Source: Streptosporangium sp. NBC_01756
GTDB lineage: Bacteria; Actinomycetota; Actinomycetes; Streptosporangiales; Streptosporangiaceae
NCBI RefSeq assembly: GCF_035917975.1
Contig: NZ_CP109130.1
Location: 8,184,001-8,248,000, forward strand
Direction: 5' to 3'
DNA length: 64,000 nucleotides
The first letter of the stretch is position 1. Every line of letters starts with the position of its first letter. The notes beneath the pieces are model-generated. The model saw only the letters and a program-made list of their open reading frames with translations, was not told the DNA's origin and made no database searches. Of this stretch, positions 24,197 through 32,789 are shown in pieces. The position numbers and the translations under genes were made by a program.

Positions 24197-25375
24197 TCAC
24201 CGGCCGAGCTGCCGGTTGAGCTCTTCGAGCAGGTCAACGATGTCCAGGCGCCCGGTGCCATCCAGCAGCAGCCGCGTCGTGCCATAGGCGAGCTCGCCCA
24301 GCGCCGCTCTGGCTGTGGCGAACTCGTCAACGGTGGCGTGCAGCTCATGCCAGGACGCGTTGACCGCTGGAACGGCCTCTTCGCGTAGCCGTGCTGCGAA
24401 GGCCGCCGCCGCCCCGGCGTCCGTACCGGTCCGGGTCCGCCACTCGTCCGCACCGAGGTCGTCCACGGCGATGTCGATGACGGCCGCCAAGCGCCGGAAC
24501 ATCTGCGGGTCGCCGGTGAGGCGAACACCGGTCGGGACAAGCCGTACCGCGGTCCGAGCGATCGGCACATCGTCCAGGCCGACGCTACGCTCGCCCAGCC
24601 GGAACTGGATGTTCTGCCACTGCCAACCGCGGGCCAGCCGCAGGGCCGTCATGCCGTCCGCGCTCACCGTGTCGATGGCGGCGCCGGCCAGCAGCAGGGC
24701 GTCCGCGACGCGTCGTTCGTTGCGTTCGACCGCGTGCATCAGCGCGGTTCGCCCCCGCGCGTCGCAGGCGTCCACGTCGGCGCCCGCCTGCAGGAGCACG
24801 TCCACCGCGGCGTGATCGCCGCGGCGGGCAGCCACGACGATCGCCGGTGCCGCATCCGAACGCCGCTGGTCGGCGTCCGCACCGTGGGCGAGGATCGTGC
24901 GCAGCACGACCGGTGCCACCGATCGCATGACGGCACTGATGAGAGGGCTCTCCTCGTGCGGTTCAGGGGCCGCCCCCGAATCCAGCAGCACCCGCAGGAC
25001 CTCAAGAGCGGCCGGCGTCGGATGGAACGCGACGGAGGACACCGCCACCAGCAGCACACTCGACCTGGTAGCGGGTTCTGCCTCGAGTGCCCCGCAGGCC
25101 AGAAGCGACCGCACCACGTCGGGGTGTGCTTCGAGCACGGCGGCGCGGAGGGGTGAGGTGGCGTGGGGATCAGCAGACGCCACACGGGCGCCGGCGTCCA
25201 ACAGCAGCCGCACGATACCCGGTCGGCCACTACGCGCAGCCTCGGCCAGTACGGATCCCCGAAACCGGCCGACCGTGATGTTCGGGTCAGCGCCGAGGGA
25301 CAGCGCCTGCGCGACGGCTGCGTCCGCACCGGCGTTCACCGCCTCGATCAGGCGCTGATCGGCGTCGTGGCTCAT
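24197..25375 (-). CDS. Ankyrin-repeat protein
   Basis: A 392-aa protein. Residues 1-265 hold about seven ankyrin repeats (for example GRPGIVRLLLDAGARV, HPDVVRSLLACGA, GDHAAVDVLLQAGADVDACD and GRTALMHAVERNERRVADALLLAGA). The C-terminal 120 residues are a separate helical region with DEWRTRTGTDAG and LLLDGTGRLDIVDLLEELN. The ATG at 25375 has GAGAGG upstream and is where repeat homology begins; the reading frame stays open far upstream but that part has no recognisable domain. Ankyrin repeats bind proteins; the partner is unknown. Confidence 0.82.
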   Translation of the reverse strand: MSHDADQRLIEAVNAGADAAVAQALSLGADPNITVGRFRGSVLAEAARSGRPGIVRLLLDAGARVASADPHATSPLRAAVLEAHPDVVRSLLACGALEAEPATRSSVLLVAVSSVAFHPTPAALEVLRVLLDSGAAPEPHEESPLISAVMRSVAPVVLRTILAHGADADQRRSDAAPAIVVAARRGDHAAVDVLLQAGADVDACDARGRTALMHAVERNERRVADALLLAGAAIDTVSADGMTALRLARGWQWQNIQFRLGERSVGLDDVPIARTAVRLVPTGVRLTGDPQMFRRLAAVIDIAVDDLGADEWRTRTGTDAGAAAAFAARLREEAVPAVNASWHELHATVDEFATARAALGELAYGTTRLLLDGTGRLDIVDLLEELNRQLGR

Positions 25376-25542
25376 GATTCCTCTCTGCCAGCCGGCATGC
25401 TTGAGCCGGCGTACGAGCACTCCTGGTACGGTGAGCCGGCCCACCACGACTTCGTTGAACAAATCTCCTATGGCCCCCTCTGACACGGCCTGATCCGCCA
25501 GACAGGCCCAGCTGATCCCGGTATGCCCCCCAGTATCGGGCT

Positions 25543-25905
25543 TCAGCGCCGCGCCAGCGCCAGCACGCTCAGCCCGAACATCAGGACGCCCAGGGGGAGA
25601 TGGACCGCCGGTATGTGCGCGATGCCGAGCACGACCTGGACCGAGGCGAGGATGAGGAAGCCGGACGCGTGCCAGATGGGCCGGGGCGAGCCGCCGCCCG
25701 GCTTCCACGCCAGCACCGCCGCGAGCACGTACAGCATCGCCGCCCCGTACATCACGCGGGCTCCGACGCTGTGCAGCGTCTCTCCGTAGGAGGAGGTCAG
25801 CAGCAGTCCGGCGGAGACCGCCTGAAGGAAGATGGTCAGGGTCTGCAGAGTGATCGCGATCTGCAGAAACGAAAAACGGCTCTGCGCCGTCGCCTGGGTC
25901 GCCAT
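25543..25905 (-). CDS. Four-helix small integral membrane protein
   Basis: A 120-aa protein with four hydrophobic segments (about residues 13-37, 50-67, 78-98 and 101-118). It begins MATQATAQSRFSFLQIAITL. Length and pattern resemble small actinobacterial membrane proteins of unknown function. It faces away from the ECF41 sigma factor gene across a 101-bp gap and may be regulated with it. Confidence 0.65.
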   Translation of the reverse strand: MATQATAQSRFSFLQIAITLQTLTIFLQAVSAGLLLTSSYGETLHSVGARVMYGAAMLYVLAAVLAWKPGGGSPRPIWHASGFLILASVQVVLGIAHIPAVHLPLGVLMFGLSVLALARR

Positions 25906-26006
25906 GCCACGGTCCCCTTTTCCGCCCGGGGGCAGTAGGTCGATAAGGTCTCACCAGCCCGACGACGCGGGCTTGCGAAAGGTAAGGCGAGGAGACGTTC
26001 GGGAGC

Positions 26007-26927
26007 ATGGGGGCGGCTGGGACGAGCACCGATGAGCCGGTCGGTGAGCGCCGCCAACTGATCAACGTCGCCTACCGGTTGCTCGGTTCACTGGCCGAGT
26101 CCGAGGACGCCGTACAGGAGGCCTACGCGCGCTGGTACGCGCTGCCTCGAAGCCGGCAGGAGGAGATCGTGTCCCCCGGCGCCTGGCTGACGACGGTGAC
26201 CGGCCGCATCTGCCTGGACGTGCTCGGCTCGGCGCGGGCCCGGCGCGAACGCTATGTCGGCGCGTGGTTGCCCGATCCGCTGCCCGATCACGCTGAATGG
26301 GACCACGGCCATGGCACCGATCCCGCCGACCAGGTGGTCCTGGACGAATCGGTGACCATGGCCTTCCTCGTCGTCCTGGAGTCGATGACCCCCGCCGAGC
26401 GGGTGGCGTTCGTCCTGCACGACGTCTTCCGCTACCCCTTCGCTGAGATCGCCGGCATCCTCGGCCGGACCCCTGCGGCCTGCAAGCAGCTCGCGGCCTC
26501 CGCCCGGCGGCGGGTGCGCGTCGCGCGGGCTGCGGTGACGGCGGCCGGGCAGGCCGACGCGGTGCGGCAGGTCAAAGAGGCCTGGGAGAGCAAGGACATC
26601 GCGGCCCTCGTCGACCTCCTCGACCCGGCCGCCGTGATGACCGCCGACGGCGGCGGCGTGGTCGGTACCGCCCTACGCCCGATCGAAGGCGGTGCGCGCA
26701 TCGCCCAGTACCTGGTCGCCATCGCCGACAAGGCTCCGGGGCTCGAACTCCTGGCGCGGTCGGTCAACGGTGTGCCGGGCCTGGTGGCCCAGCGGGCCGG
26801 CGTCGTCATGGTCGTCGCGTCGTTCGATGTCGCCGACGGCCGCGTCACCCGGATCTGGGCGGTCCGCAATCCGGAGAAGCTGCGGCCGTGGGTGCGGGAC
26901 GGCGGACCCGTCCAGCCGATCATGTGA
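26007..26927 (+). CDS. ECF41-type RNA polymerase sigma factor with SnoaL-like C-terminal domain
   Basis: A 306-aa sigma factor. Sigma2 region: NVAYRLLGSLAESEDAVQEAYARW (residues 20-43). Sigma4 region: EIAGILGRTPAACKQLAASARRRV. The C-terminal 120 residues form the SnoaL-like domain typical of group ECF41, ending in RNPEKLRPW, which matches the NPDKL motif needed for its internal anti-sigma/activator function. The WLPDPLP motif is also present. ECF41 factors usually sit beside an oxidoreductase, decarboxylase or epimerase gene that they control; here the divergent neighbour is a small membrane protein instead. Confidence 0.92.
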   Translation: MGAAGTSTDEPVGERRQLINVAYRLLGSLAESEDAVQEAYARWYALPRSRQEEIVSPGAWLTTVTGRICLDVLGSARARRERYVGAWLPDPLPDHAEWDHGHGTDPADQVVLDESVTMAFLVVLESMTPAERVAFVLHDVFRYPFAEIAGILGRTPAACKQLAASARRRVRVARAAVTAAGQADAVRQVKEAWESKDIAALVDLLDPAAVMTADGGGVVGTALRPIEGGARIAQYLVAIADKAPGLELLARSVNGVPGLVAQRAGVVMVVASFDVADGRVTRIWAVRNPEKLRPWVRDGGPVQPIM

Positions 26928-27163
26928 CCGGTCCGTGCTCTGGCCGTCGTCGTGGACGCGGGGCGGGGAGATCCGACAGGCGCTGTCGCATAGCCCCTGC
27001 GAGGGAGTCAGGGGCGCTTCCGAGATCCCGGTCTCTGCCGCCCGAATGGTCCACGCGGGCGCGTCGGCATCGCCGGCGCTCTCATCCGCTGAAACCGCTG
27101 TACCGACTGTGACGACCGTTTATCGGTTTGCCGCCGGCCGACCCGGTCGGATAGGAAGCTTGC

Positions 27164-27706
27164 ATGCTAAAGGGCAGCAAGGTCGGGCTCAGGGCCCGGC
27201 ACGAGGACGACATTCCGATCCTGCAGGCCGAGCTCTACGACGACGTGGTCACCCATTCGCGGGCCCAAGGCCGGCCATGGCGGCCGATCACGCCCGGCTC
27301 GAAGGACTCGCAGCTCGTGGTGGACGACAAGGAACAGGGGCACGTCCCGTTCTCCGTGGTGGAGCTGGACGGCGGCACGCTGGTCGGCACCGCGGTGCTG
27401 TGGGACATCGACAACCACAACCGGTCCGCGCACATCGGGCTGGGGCTGCTGGCGTCCGCCCGCGGTAAGGGCTACGGCACCGATGTGGTCGCGGTGCTGT
27501 GCCACTACGGTTTCGTCGTGCGCGGCCTGCAACGGCTGCAGATCGAGACGCTGGCGGACAACGCCGCGATGCTGCGCTCCGCCGAGCGCAACGGCTTCGT
27601 CCGCGAGGGAGTGCTGCGCTCCTCTGCCTGGGTTATGGGCGAGTTCCTGGACGAGGTGCTGCTCGGGCTCCTCGTCCAGGACTGGAAACCGGACTCGAAA
27701 GCCTAG
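27164..27706 (+). CDS. RimJ/RimL-type GNAT acetyltransferase
   Basis: A 180-aa acetyltransferase starting KGSKVGLRARHEDDIPIL, typical of the RimJ/RimL group. The acetyl-CoA-binding stretch is LGLLASARGKGYGTDVVAVL (RGKGYGT core), followed by LQIETLADNAAMLRSAERNGF. GGATAGGAAGC precedes the ATG. It could acetylate a protein N-terminus or a small molecule, and proximity to an ABC-F resistance-type gene makes a detoxification role possible, though unproven. Confidence 0.82.
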   Translation: MLKGSKVGLRARHEDDIPILQAELYDDVVTHSRAQGRPWRPITPGSKDSQLVVDDKEQGHVPFSVVELDGGTLVGTAVLWDIDNHNRSAHIGLGLLASARGKGYGTDVVAVLCHYGFVVRGLQRLQIETLADNAAMLRSAERNGFVREGVLRSSAWVMGEFLDEVLLGLLVQDWKPDSKA

Positions 27707-27780
27707 GCTGCCGCCCGGCGGTCGAGGGCGGGCTGCAGAGCCGACATGGACGGCCGAGGGCCAGGACGGCGACGGTTAAT

Positions 27781-27965
27781 ATGTTGTGGTCATTGTACGG
27801 CGCCGCCTACGGTGTCTCGTATGTGTTCCTGATCCGGTCGCGGTCTCACCGCTTTTTCGCGCGATGTCGTTCTGACACGCCGCGCGTCTCCGCCGCCGGA
27901 TGTTGTTTCCTCGCGTTTCCCGGTGGCCGTCCATGTCCACTGTCGGGTAACCGGAGGTTGCACCC
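27781..27965 (+). promoter_or_regulatory. Possible leader ORF and attenuator ahead of the ABC-F gene
   Basis: A reading frame starts at ATG 27781 (MLWSLYGAAYGVSYVFLIRS) and stays open to a stop at 27967-27969 that overlaps the TTG start of the ABC-F gene. TAATAT at 27778-27783 could equally be a -10 box. Antibiotic-resistance ABC-F genes are often controlled by ribosome stalling on such leaders. No strong ribosome binding site precedes the ORF, and the terminator/antiterminator pairing was not modelled. Confidence 0.35.
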
Positions 27966-29741
27966 TTGACCCGTCCGTCGCAGCTCACTGTCACTCATGT
28001 CACCAAGGCCTATGTGGGCCATGCCGTACTGGAGGATGTCTCCTTCACCGTCGCCGTGGGTGAGCGGGCCGGTGTCATCGGTGAGAACGGTTCGGGCAAG
28101 TCCACTGTGCTGCGTCTTCTCGGGGGTCAGGAGAAGCCGGATGACGGCGAGGTCGTCGTCGTGGCTCCCGGTGGGGTCGGTTATCTCGACCAGACGTTGG
28201 ATCTGCCTGTCACCGGTACCGTTCAGGATGCCGCCGATGCGGCGCTGGCCGATCTGCGTGACCTGGAACGCCGTATCCGTGAGGCTGAGGAGTCGCTGGC
28301 CGATGCCTCGCCGGAGGAGTTGGCGCTCTATGGTGATCTGGTCGCGGCGTATGAGGCGCGTGACGGTTACGGGGCCGATGCGCGGATCGATGCGGCGATG
28401 CACGGTCTCGGTGTCGCTCATCTGGCCCGCGATCGGCGGCTCGGCGGGCTGTCGGGTGGTGAGCGGTCTCGGCTGGCGCTGGCGTGTGTGCTGGCCGCCG
28501 CGCCTGAGGTGCTCCTGCTCGACGAGCCGACCAACGATCTGGACGAGGCGGCGGTGACATGGCTGGAGAACCGGCTGCGCGCCCACCGCGGCACCGTCGT
28601 GACGGTCACTCACGACCGGACGTTCCTGGAACGGGTCGCCACCACGATCCTGGAGGTCGACCACGACCGCCGTACCGTCACCCGGTACGGCGACGGTTGG
28701 GACGGCTACCTGGCGGCGAAGGCCGCGGCCCGGCGCCGCTGGGAGCAGGACTACCAGGAGTGGCTGGCTGAGATCGACCGCCAGACCGACCTCGCCGGCA
28801 CGGGCGCCGTACGGCTGGCCTCCAGCGTCTGGTCCAGCGACCGTCCCCGTACGGCAGGCCACCGCCGCTCGCATGAGGCAGGGCTGTCAGGCCAGATCCG
28901 CAAGGCCCGGGAGCGGCTGCGTCGCCTGAGTGAGGAGCCGGTCCCACGTCCGCCCGACCCGCTGCGCTTCACCGCCCGGTTCGGCGGCGACGCGGGTAGC
29001 GCCGACGACGCCCTCCGGCTCGGCGGCGGTGACGTGGGTGCCGCAGGTGGCAACGATGGTTCCGTCCGGCTCGGCGGCGGTGACGTGGGTGGTGTCGGCC
29101 GGCCGGTCCGGGGAACCGGCGCCGACCCGGGCGATGCCGTCCGGAGCGGTGGTGAGGCCGGCGACGTGCCGCTGGCCGCGCTGAACGGCGTACGGGTCGG
29201 CGACCGGCTCGCCGTCGAGGAGTTCACGCTCGTGCCCGGTCAGCGGGTGCTGCTCACCGGACCCAACGGGGCGGGCAAGACGACGTTCCTGCGGGTGCTC
29301 GCCGGGGACCTCGCCCAGGACGCCGGCACCGTGCGCCGTCCCGAGCGGATCGGCTACCTGCGCCAGGAGATACCCGTCAGACGGTCCAAGGGCGCGGTGC
29401 TAGCCGCTTACGCCAAAGGACTGCCGGGGTCGCTGGAGGAGCACGCGGCGGCGCTTCTCGCGCTGGGACTGTTCCAGCGCGAGGACCTCGTCAAGCCGCT
29501 GGCCGCGCTCTCCATCGGGCAGCAGCGCCGTCTGGAGCTGGCGCGGCTGGTGAGCCGCCCCGTCGACCTGCTGATCCTGGACGAGCCGACCAACCATTTC
29601 TCGCTCACCCTCGTCGAGGAACTCCAGGAGGCGCTGGCCGCCTACCCGGGCGCCCTGGTGGTGGTCTCCCACGACCGTCGTTTCCGCGACGACTTCGTCG
29701 GGTCGCACGCCGTACTGCGCGCGGGCAGGCTGCTGAGCTGA
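27966..29741 (+). CDS. ABC-F family ATPase, antibiotic-resistance type
   Basis: A 591-aa soluble protein with two ATPase domains. First domain: GENGSGKST, then LSGGERSRLALACVLAAAPE and LLLDEPTNDLDE. Second domain: GPNGAGKTT, LSIGQQRRLELARLV and LILDEPTNHFS. There is no membrane domain, so it acts on the ribosome, displacing bound antibiotics or rescuing stalls. The linker between domains (about residues 338-395) carries a repeat-built insertion, LRLGGGDVGAAGG then VRLGGGDVGGVG. The TTG start at 27966 follows GGAGG by 8 bp. The first 500 bp use less GC-biased codons than the rest, hinting at a mosaic origin. Confidence 0.88.
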   Translation: MTRPSQLTVTHVTKAYVGHAVLEDVSFTVAVGERAGVIGENGSGKSTVLRLLGGQEKPDDGEVVVVAPGGVGYLDQTLDLPVTGTVQDAADAALADLRDLERRIREAEESLADASPEELALYGDLVAAYEARDGYGADARIDAAMHGLGVAHLARDRRLGGLSGGERSRLALACVLAAAPEVLLLDEPTNDLDEAAVTWLENRLRAHRGTVVTVTHDRTFLERVATTILEVDHDRRTVTRYGDGWDGYLAAKAAARRRWEQDYQEWLAEIDRQTDLAGTGAVRLASSVWSSDRPRTAGHRRSHEAGLSGQIRKARERLRRLSEEPVPRPPDPLRFTARFGGDAGSADDALRLGGGDVGAAGGNDGSVRLGGGDVGGVGRPVRGTGADPGDAVRSGGEAGDVPLAALNGVRVGDRLAVEEFTLVPGQRVLLTGPNGAGKTTFLRVLAGDLAQDAGTVRRPERIGYLRQEIPVRRSKGAVLAAYAKGLPGSLEEHAAALLALGLFQREDLVKPLAALSIGQQRRLELARLVSRPVDLLILDEPTNHFSLTLVEELQEALAAYPGALVVVSHDRRFRDDFVGSHAVLRAGRLLS

Positions 29742-29823
29742 GGGGCCGCCCGGTCGGGGCCGTCGGCGGGCGAGGTCTCCGCTCAGTGACGGGCGGAGGG
29801 GTTCGCAGGCGTGAGGGCGGGCG

Positions 29824-30510
29824 TCAGCCGCCGGGCCGCCACTGTTCCGTGGGCCAGGTCTCCTGGTGCCAGGCGCTGTCCCAGAACATCCACTCGTACT
29901 CCGTGGCCTGGACGAACGCCTCGGTCATGGCCGCGCGCGTCTCGCCGTCCGCCCCGGCCGCCAGCCGGTCGGCGATCTCCTTGGCCCGCTCGACCGACTT
30001 GGCGAAGTCCGGATCGGCGTAGGTGGAGATCCACGCGCGGTAGGGGTGGTCGGTGACGTCGCCGACCTGCTGCAGCAGCGCCGCCCCCACGTCCTGGTAG
30101 ACCCAGAAACACGGCAGGAGGGCGGCCACGAGCACCGGGTATGGCGCGGTCAGCGCGACGGCCTGGAGGAAGGAGGAGTAGCCGAGGCAGGTGGGCGAGG
30201 TGCGGATGCCCGAGAGGTCGGCGGCGCTCAGGCCGTACTCCTCGATGTAGCCCTCGTGCAGGGTCCGCTCGGCGGCCAGTGCGGCGTGCGCGCTGTCCGC
30301 CCAGAACGCGGCCTCTTCGGGGTCGCCGGCCCGCACCGAGGCGGTGGCGAGCGCCTTGGAGAACGCCTCGAGATATCGGGCGTCCTGCACGATGTAGAAG
30401 GCGAACCGCCTGCGGTCGAGCGTGCCCTCGCCGAGCGCTGTGTTGAAGGGGTGCTCGTGGATGGCGCGCAGCAGTGCGGTGGAGTGGGCCCAGACGTCGT
30501 CGCAGAACAT
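29824..30510 (-). CDS. tenA: TenA family thiaminase II / aminopyrimidine aminohydrolase
   Basis: A 228-aa protein that salvages the pyrimidine part of thiamine (aminomethyl- to hydroxymethyl-pyrimidine). Family motifs: HPFNTALGEGTLDRRRFAFYIVQDARYL at the N-terminus, LLPCFWVYQDVG with the catalytic Cys, and ATEYEWMFWDSAW with the catalytic Glu region. The ATG at 30510 lies directly after a TPP riboswitch whose last bases hold the ribosome binding site, so translation should fall when thiamine diphosphate is plentiful. Confidence 0.93.
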   Translation of the reverse strand: MFCDDVWAHSTALLRAIHEHPFNTALGEGTLDRRRFAFYIVQDARYLEAFSKALATASVRAGDPEEAAFWADSAHAALAAERTLHEGYIEEYGLSAADLSGIRTSPTCLGYSSFLQAVALTAPYPVLVAALLPCFWVYQDVGAALLQQVGDVTDHPYRAWISTYADPDFAKSVERAKEIADRLAAGADGETRAAMTEAFVQATEYEWMFWDSAWHQETWPTEQWRPGG

Positions 30511-30590
30511 GACGTCCCTTCGCTAGTTCGAACTAGATCAGGTTCGACGGGTGTGCTCTCAGCCCCGGACCTGCCGGGGCACCCCGCGTC
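30511..30590 (-). promoter_or_regulatory. TPP (thi-box) riboswitch
   Basis: Read on the minus strand this shows the thi-box elements in order: GCGGGGTGCC, GGGGCTGAGAGCACACCC, GAACCTGATCTAGTT and AACTAGCGAAGGGA. The closing helix pairs GACG (30590-30587) with CGTC (30514-30511). The AAGGGA of the 3' strand doubles as the ribosome binding site of tenA, whose ATG follows at once. This points to translational control. Confidence 0.95.
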
Positions 30591-30895
30591 GCGAGTAGGT
30601 TAACAGCTCGCTCGTCGGCGGCGGCCACCCGGTGCCGTGACCGTCTCGCGCCCGGATCAGGGCGACAGCGGTGGTGCGCGCTCCGCATCCGGGCCGCATC
30701 GGCAGACCGTCGGTTCCGGGTGAGACCGCGTGGATGTCGTGTGCGATCGTCCAGCCATCTGGCGGAGCTCATCCTAGGAGCGGGCGCGACCGGTCCGTGC
30801 CGCTTTCTGCCGGTCTGGCCACCCGAGACCTACAACCTGCTTGTCGGCGACCGGGGCTGGAAGTCGCCGGCCCTCGGGAGGGCCGGCGACGATCG
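30591..30895. terminator. Intergenic gap with a perfect 12-bp hairpin
   Basis: This 305-bp gap lies between tenA's riboswitch and the 3' end of the endonuclease-like gene, both on the minus strand. At 30863-30890 GTCGCCGGCCCT and AGGGCCGGCGAC form a perfect 12-bp stem with loop CGGG, six bases past the upstream gene's stop; this is very probably its terminator. The remainder should hold the tenA promoter; no clear boxes or genes are seen. Confidence 0.75.
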
Positions 30896-32683
30896 TCATC
30901 GAGAGATCTCGTACGGGATGATCTCCGCGAGGGAGGAGGCCCCGTTCATGCCGTAGTCCACGCGCAGCCTCACGTATCTGGCCGCGACACCCTGCATGTC
31001 GACGTCGTTCGGCGCCGTCATGCGCGGCCACTCGACCCGCTTGACGTCCTTGAACGTCGTGCCGTCGCCGCTCACCTGCACCACGCCCTTCAGGACGGTG
31101 CCGTTCATGTCGTAGCGCAGTTTGGGCTGGAACCGGACCGCGGACAGGGCCCGGACCCGCCCGAGGTCGACCGTGATGAAGTGGGGCTGGGGCGCGATCG
31201 CCGGGTAGTCGGAGTGGTAGTCGGTCGTGAGATCGCCGTCGACCGCCCGGACAGGGTCGCCGACGCCGGGCTTGAAGGTGGTCGCCGTCGCGCTGAGCTC
31301 GGTCGGCGGGACCGGGGTGCCGGCCGGGGTGGCGGGCCAGACGCCGGGGGCGTTCTCGGGCTCCTCGCGGACGATCGGCCGGTCGGGGCCCGTTCCCTCT
31401 CCGCGGACCACCACGTCGGTGACGACCGCGCTGTGGTCGGAGTAGAACGGATAGGTCTCGTCGAGGGCGCTGCCCTGGTGGCGGGACAGGCGGCGGTCGT
31501 CCGTGCGCGAGCCGAGGACGCGGACGTCCTCGCCTCGCGTGAACACGTAGTCGGTGCGGGCGGGCGCGGAGCGGTAGCCGCTCAGCGAGCTCCAGGTGCG
31601 GCCGGGGTAACGCCCGGCGTCGGCGTTGGCGTGGCGGTAGGTGTCGACGAAGCCGGCATCGGTGAACATCTTGGTCAACGGCCACGGCAATACCATGCCC
31701 GCGTGCCCGCGCGCGTTCTTGAACTGCTCGGTCCAGTCCAGGTGCGGCCAGGCGTTGAGATCTCCGCCCATGAGCACCGGGGCGTCGTCGTCGCCAATGA
31801 AGGACGGCAGCGCCTTTTCCAGGATGGCCTTGCCCATGGCGACGCGACGGAAGCGGTCGTCGTCGAGGAGCTGCGCGTCGGTCTTCGTCCGGGGCTGGCC
31901 GTAGAGGTTCTGCACGGCCGCCTCGTGGGTGTCCCAGTTGGCGGAGATCTCGTGCCAGGTCCACATGCTGAAGGCGTGGACGTGTTCGCCGTTGGGCAGG
32001 CCGAGCCGGGCGCCACCGAGGTTGAACGAGGTGATGTCCGCGTCGGCGTAGCGCGGGTAGACCTTCTCGATCTTGAGCTTCGTGTACAGCCACAGGTTGT
32101 CGCCGTTGACGCTGTAGTCCGCCGGCTGGGTGAGCTGCGCGGCGGAGAACCGCTCGCCCGCCGGCCGTCCGGCGTTCAGCCCGTCAAGGATCTTCTGCCC
32201 CGATCCGTACCCCTCGACCACGAACAGGACGTCGGGATCGACCTCATTGAGGTACTCGATCATCTGCCTGAGGTTCTCGCCCGTCTTCTCCTGGCCGTTG
32301 ATCGTGCCACCGACGTAGAGGTTCCACGCCATCAGCCGCAGCGGTGTGCCCACCTGCTTCTCCGGCAGGGATTTGACGGTGGCGTCGACCGTCACCTGGT
32401 GCTCGGGCAGCAGGAAGGGACGGGTTCGGGCGCCCCCCGTACTGCTGTAGATGGTCTCCCGCGCCCATACCTGGTCACCGCTCCTGACGGTGGCGGTGAA
32501 CTCCTCCACCTGGTGCGGGCGCGGATTCCCGGTCCACACCACCGTGCAGATACGACCGCCCCGGTCCGAGTCGCATTCCATCCGGTGCGGGGGCGACTGG
32601 GCCACGGCCGCGGCCGGGGGTGCCGGGGTCAGCAGCCCGGCGAGGGCCAGGGCGACGGCTAAGGGCGGGATCAATCTGCGCAT
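30896..32683 (-). CDS. Secreted endonuclease/exonuclease/phosphatase-family protein with discoidin domain
   Basis: A 595-aa exported protein. Signal peptide: PPLAVALALAGLLTPAPPAAA (hydrophobic core 5-20). The catalytic domain (about 110-410) has RLMAWNLYVGG, DVLFVVEG, LMGGDLNAWPH, TDYVFTRG and the terminal SDHSAVVTDVVV, all hallmarks of the Mg-dependent EEP nuclease/phosphatase fold. The C-terminal 140 residues are an F5/8 type C (discoidin) carbohydrate-binding domain with AVDGDLTTDYHSDY and the VDLGRVRALSAVRF strand. The ATG at 32683 starts the signal peptide. Substrate may be extracellular DNA or a phosphodiester lipid. Confidence 0.85.
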   Translation of the reverse strand: MRRLIPPLAVALALAGLLTPAPPAAAVAQSPPHRMECDSDRGGRICTVVWTGNPRPHQVEEFTATVRSGDQVWARETIYSSTGGARTRPFLLPEHQVTVDATVKSLPEKQVGTPLRLMAWNLYVGGTINGQEKTGENLRQMIEYLNEVDPDVLFVVEGYGSGQKILDGLNAGRPAGERFSAAQLTQPADYSVNGDNLWLYTKLKIEKVYPRYADADITSFNLGGARLGLPNGEHVHAFSMWTWHEISANWDTHEAAVQNLYGQPRTKTDAQLLDDDRFRRVAMGKAILEKALPSFIGDDDAPVLMGGDLNAWPHLDWTEQFKNARGHAGMVLPWPLTKMFTDAGFVDTYRHANADAGRYPGRTWSSLSGYRSAPARTDYVFTRGEDVRVLGSRTDDRRLSRHQGSALDETYPFYSDHSAVVTDVVVRGEGTGPDRPIVREEPENAPGVWPATPAGTPVPPTELSATATTFKPGVGDPVRAVDGDLTTDYHSDYPAIAPQPHFITVDLGRVRALSAVRFQPKLRYDMNGTVLKGVVQVSGDGTTFKDVKRVEWPRMTAPNDVDMQGVAARYVRLRVDYGMNGASSLAEIIPYEISR

Positions 32684-32789
32684 GAGCTGTCCTTTACCGG
32701 AGGGTGCCGAGCATGTGGCCGGCGGTGTGCGGGGGGTGAGTGCGTGTGGAGGGGGGTCTTCGAGGCGAAGGCATGGGCGGAAGGGGCTG

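Noticed and set aside
25376-26065. Upstream extension of the ankyrin protein frame by 230 codons
   Set aside because: It runs antisense to the four-helix membrane protein and the ECF41 gene start, and the ATG at 25375 has its own ribosome binding site.
29058-29160. Frameshift in the ABC-F linker
   Set aside because: The repeat insertion keeps frame and both ATPase domains are intact, so the gene is not broken.
30671-32662. 663-codon plus-strand frame opposite the endonuclease-like gene
   Set aside because: The minus-strand gene has a signal peptide and all EEP motifs; the plus frame has none.
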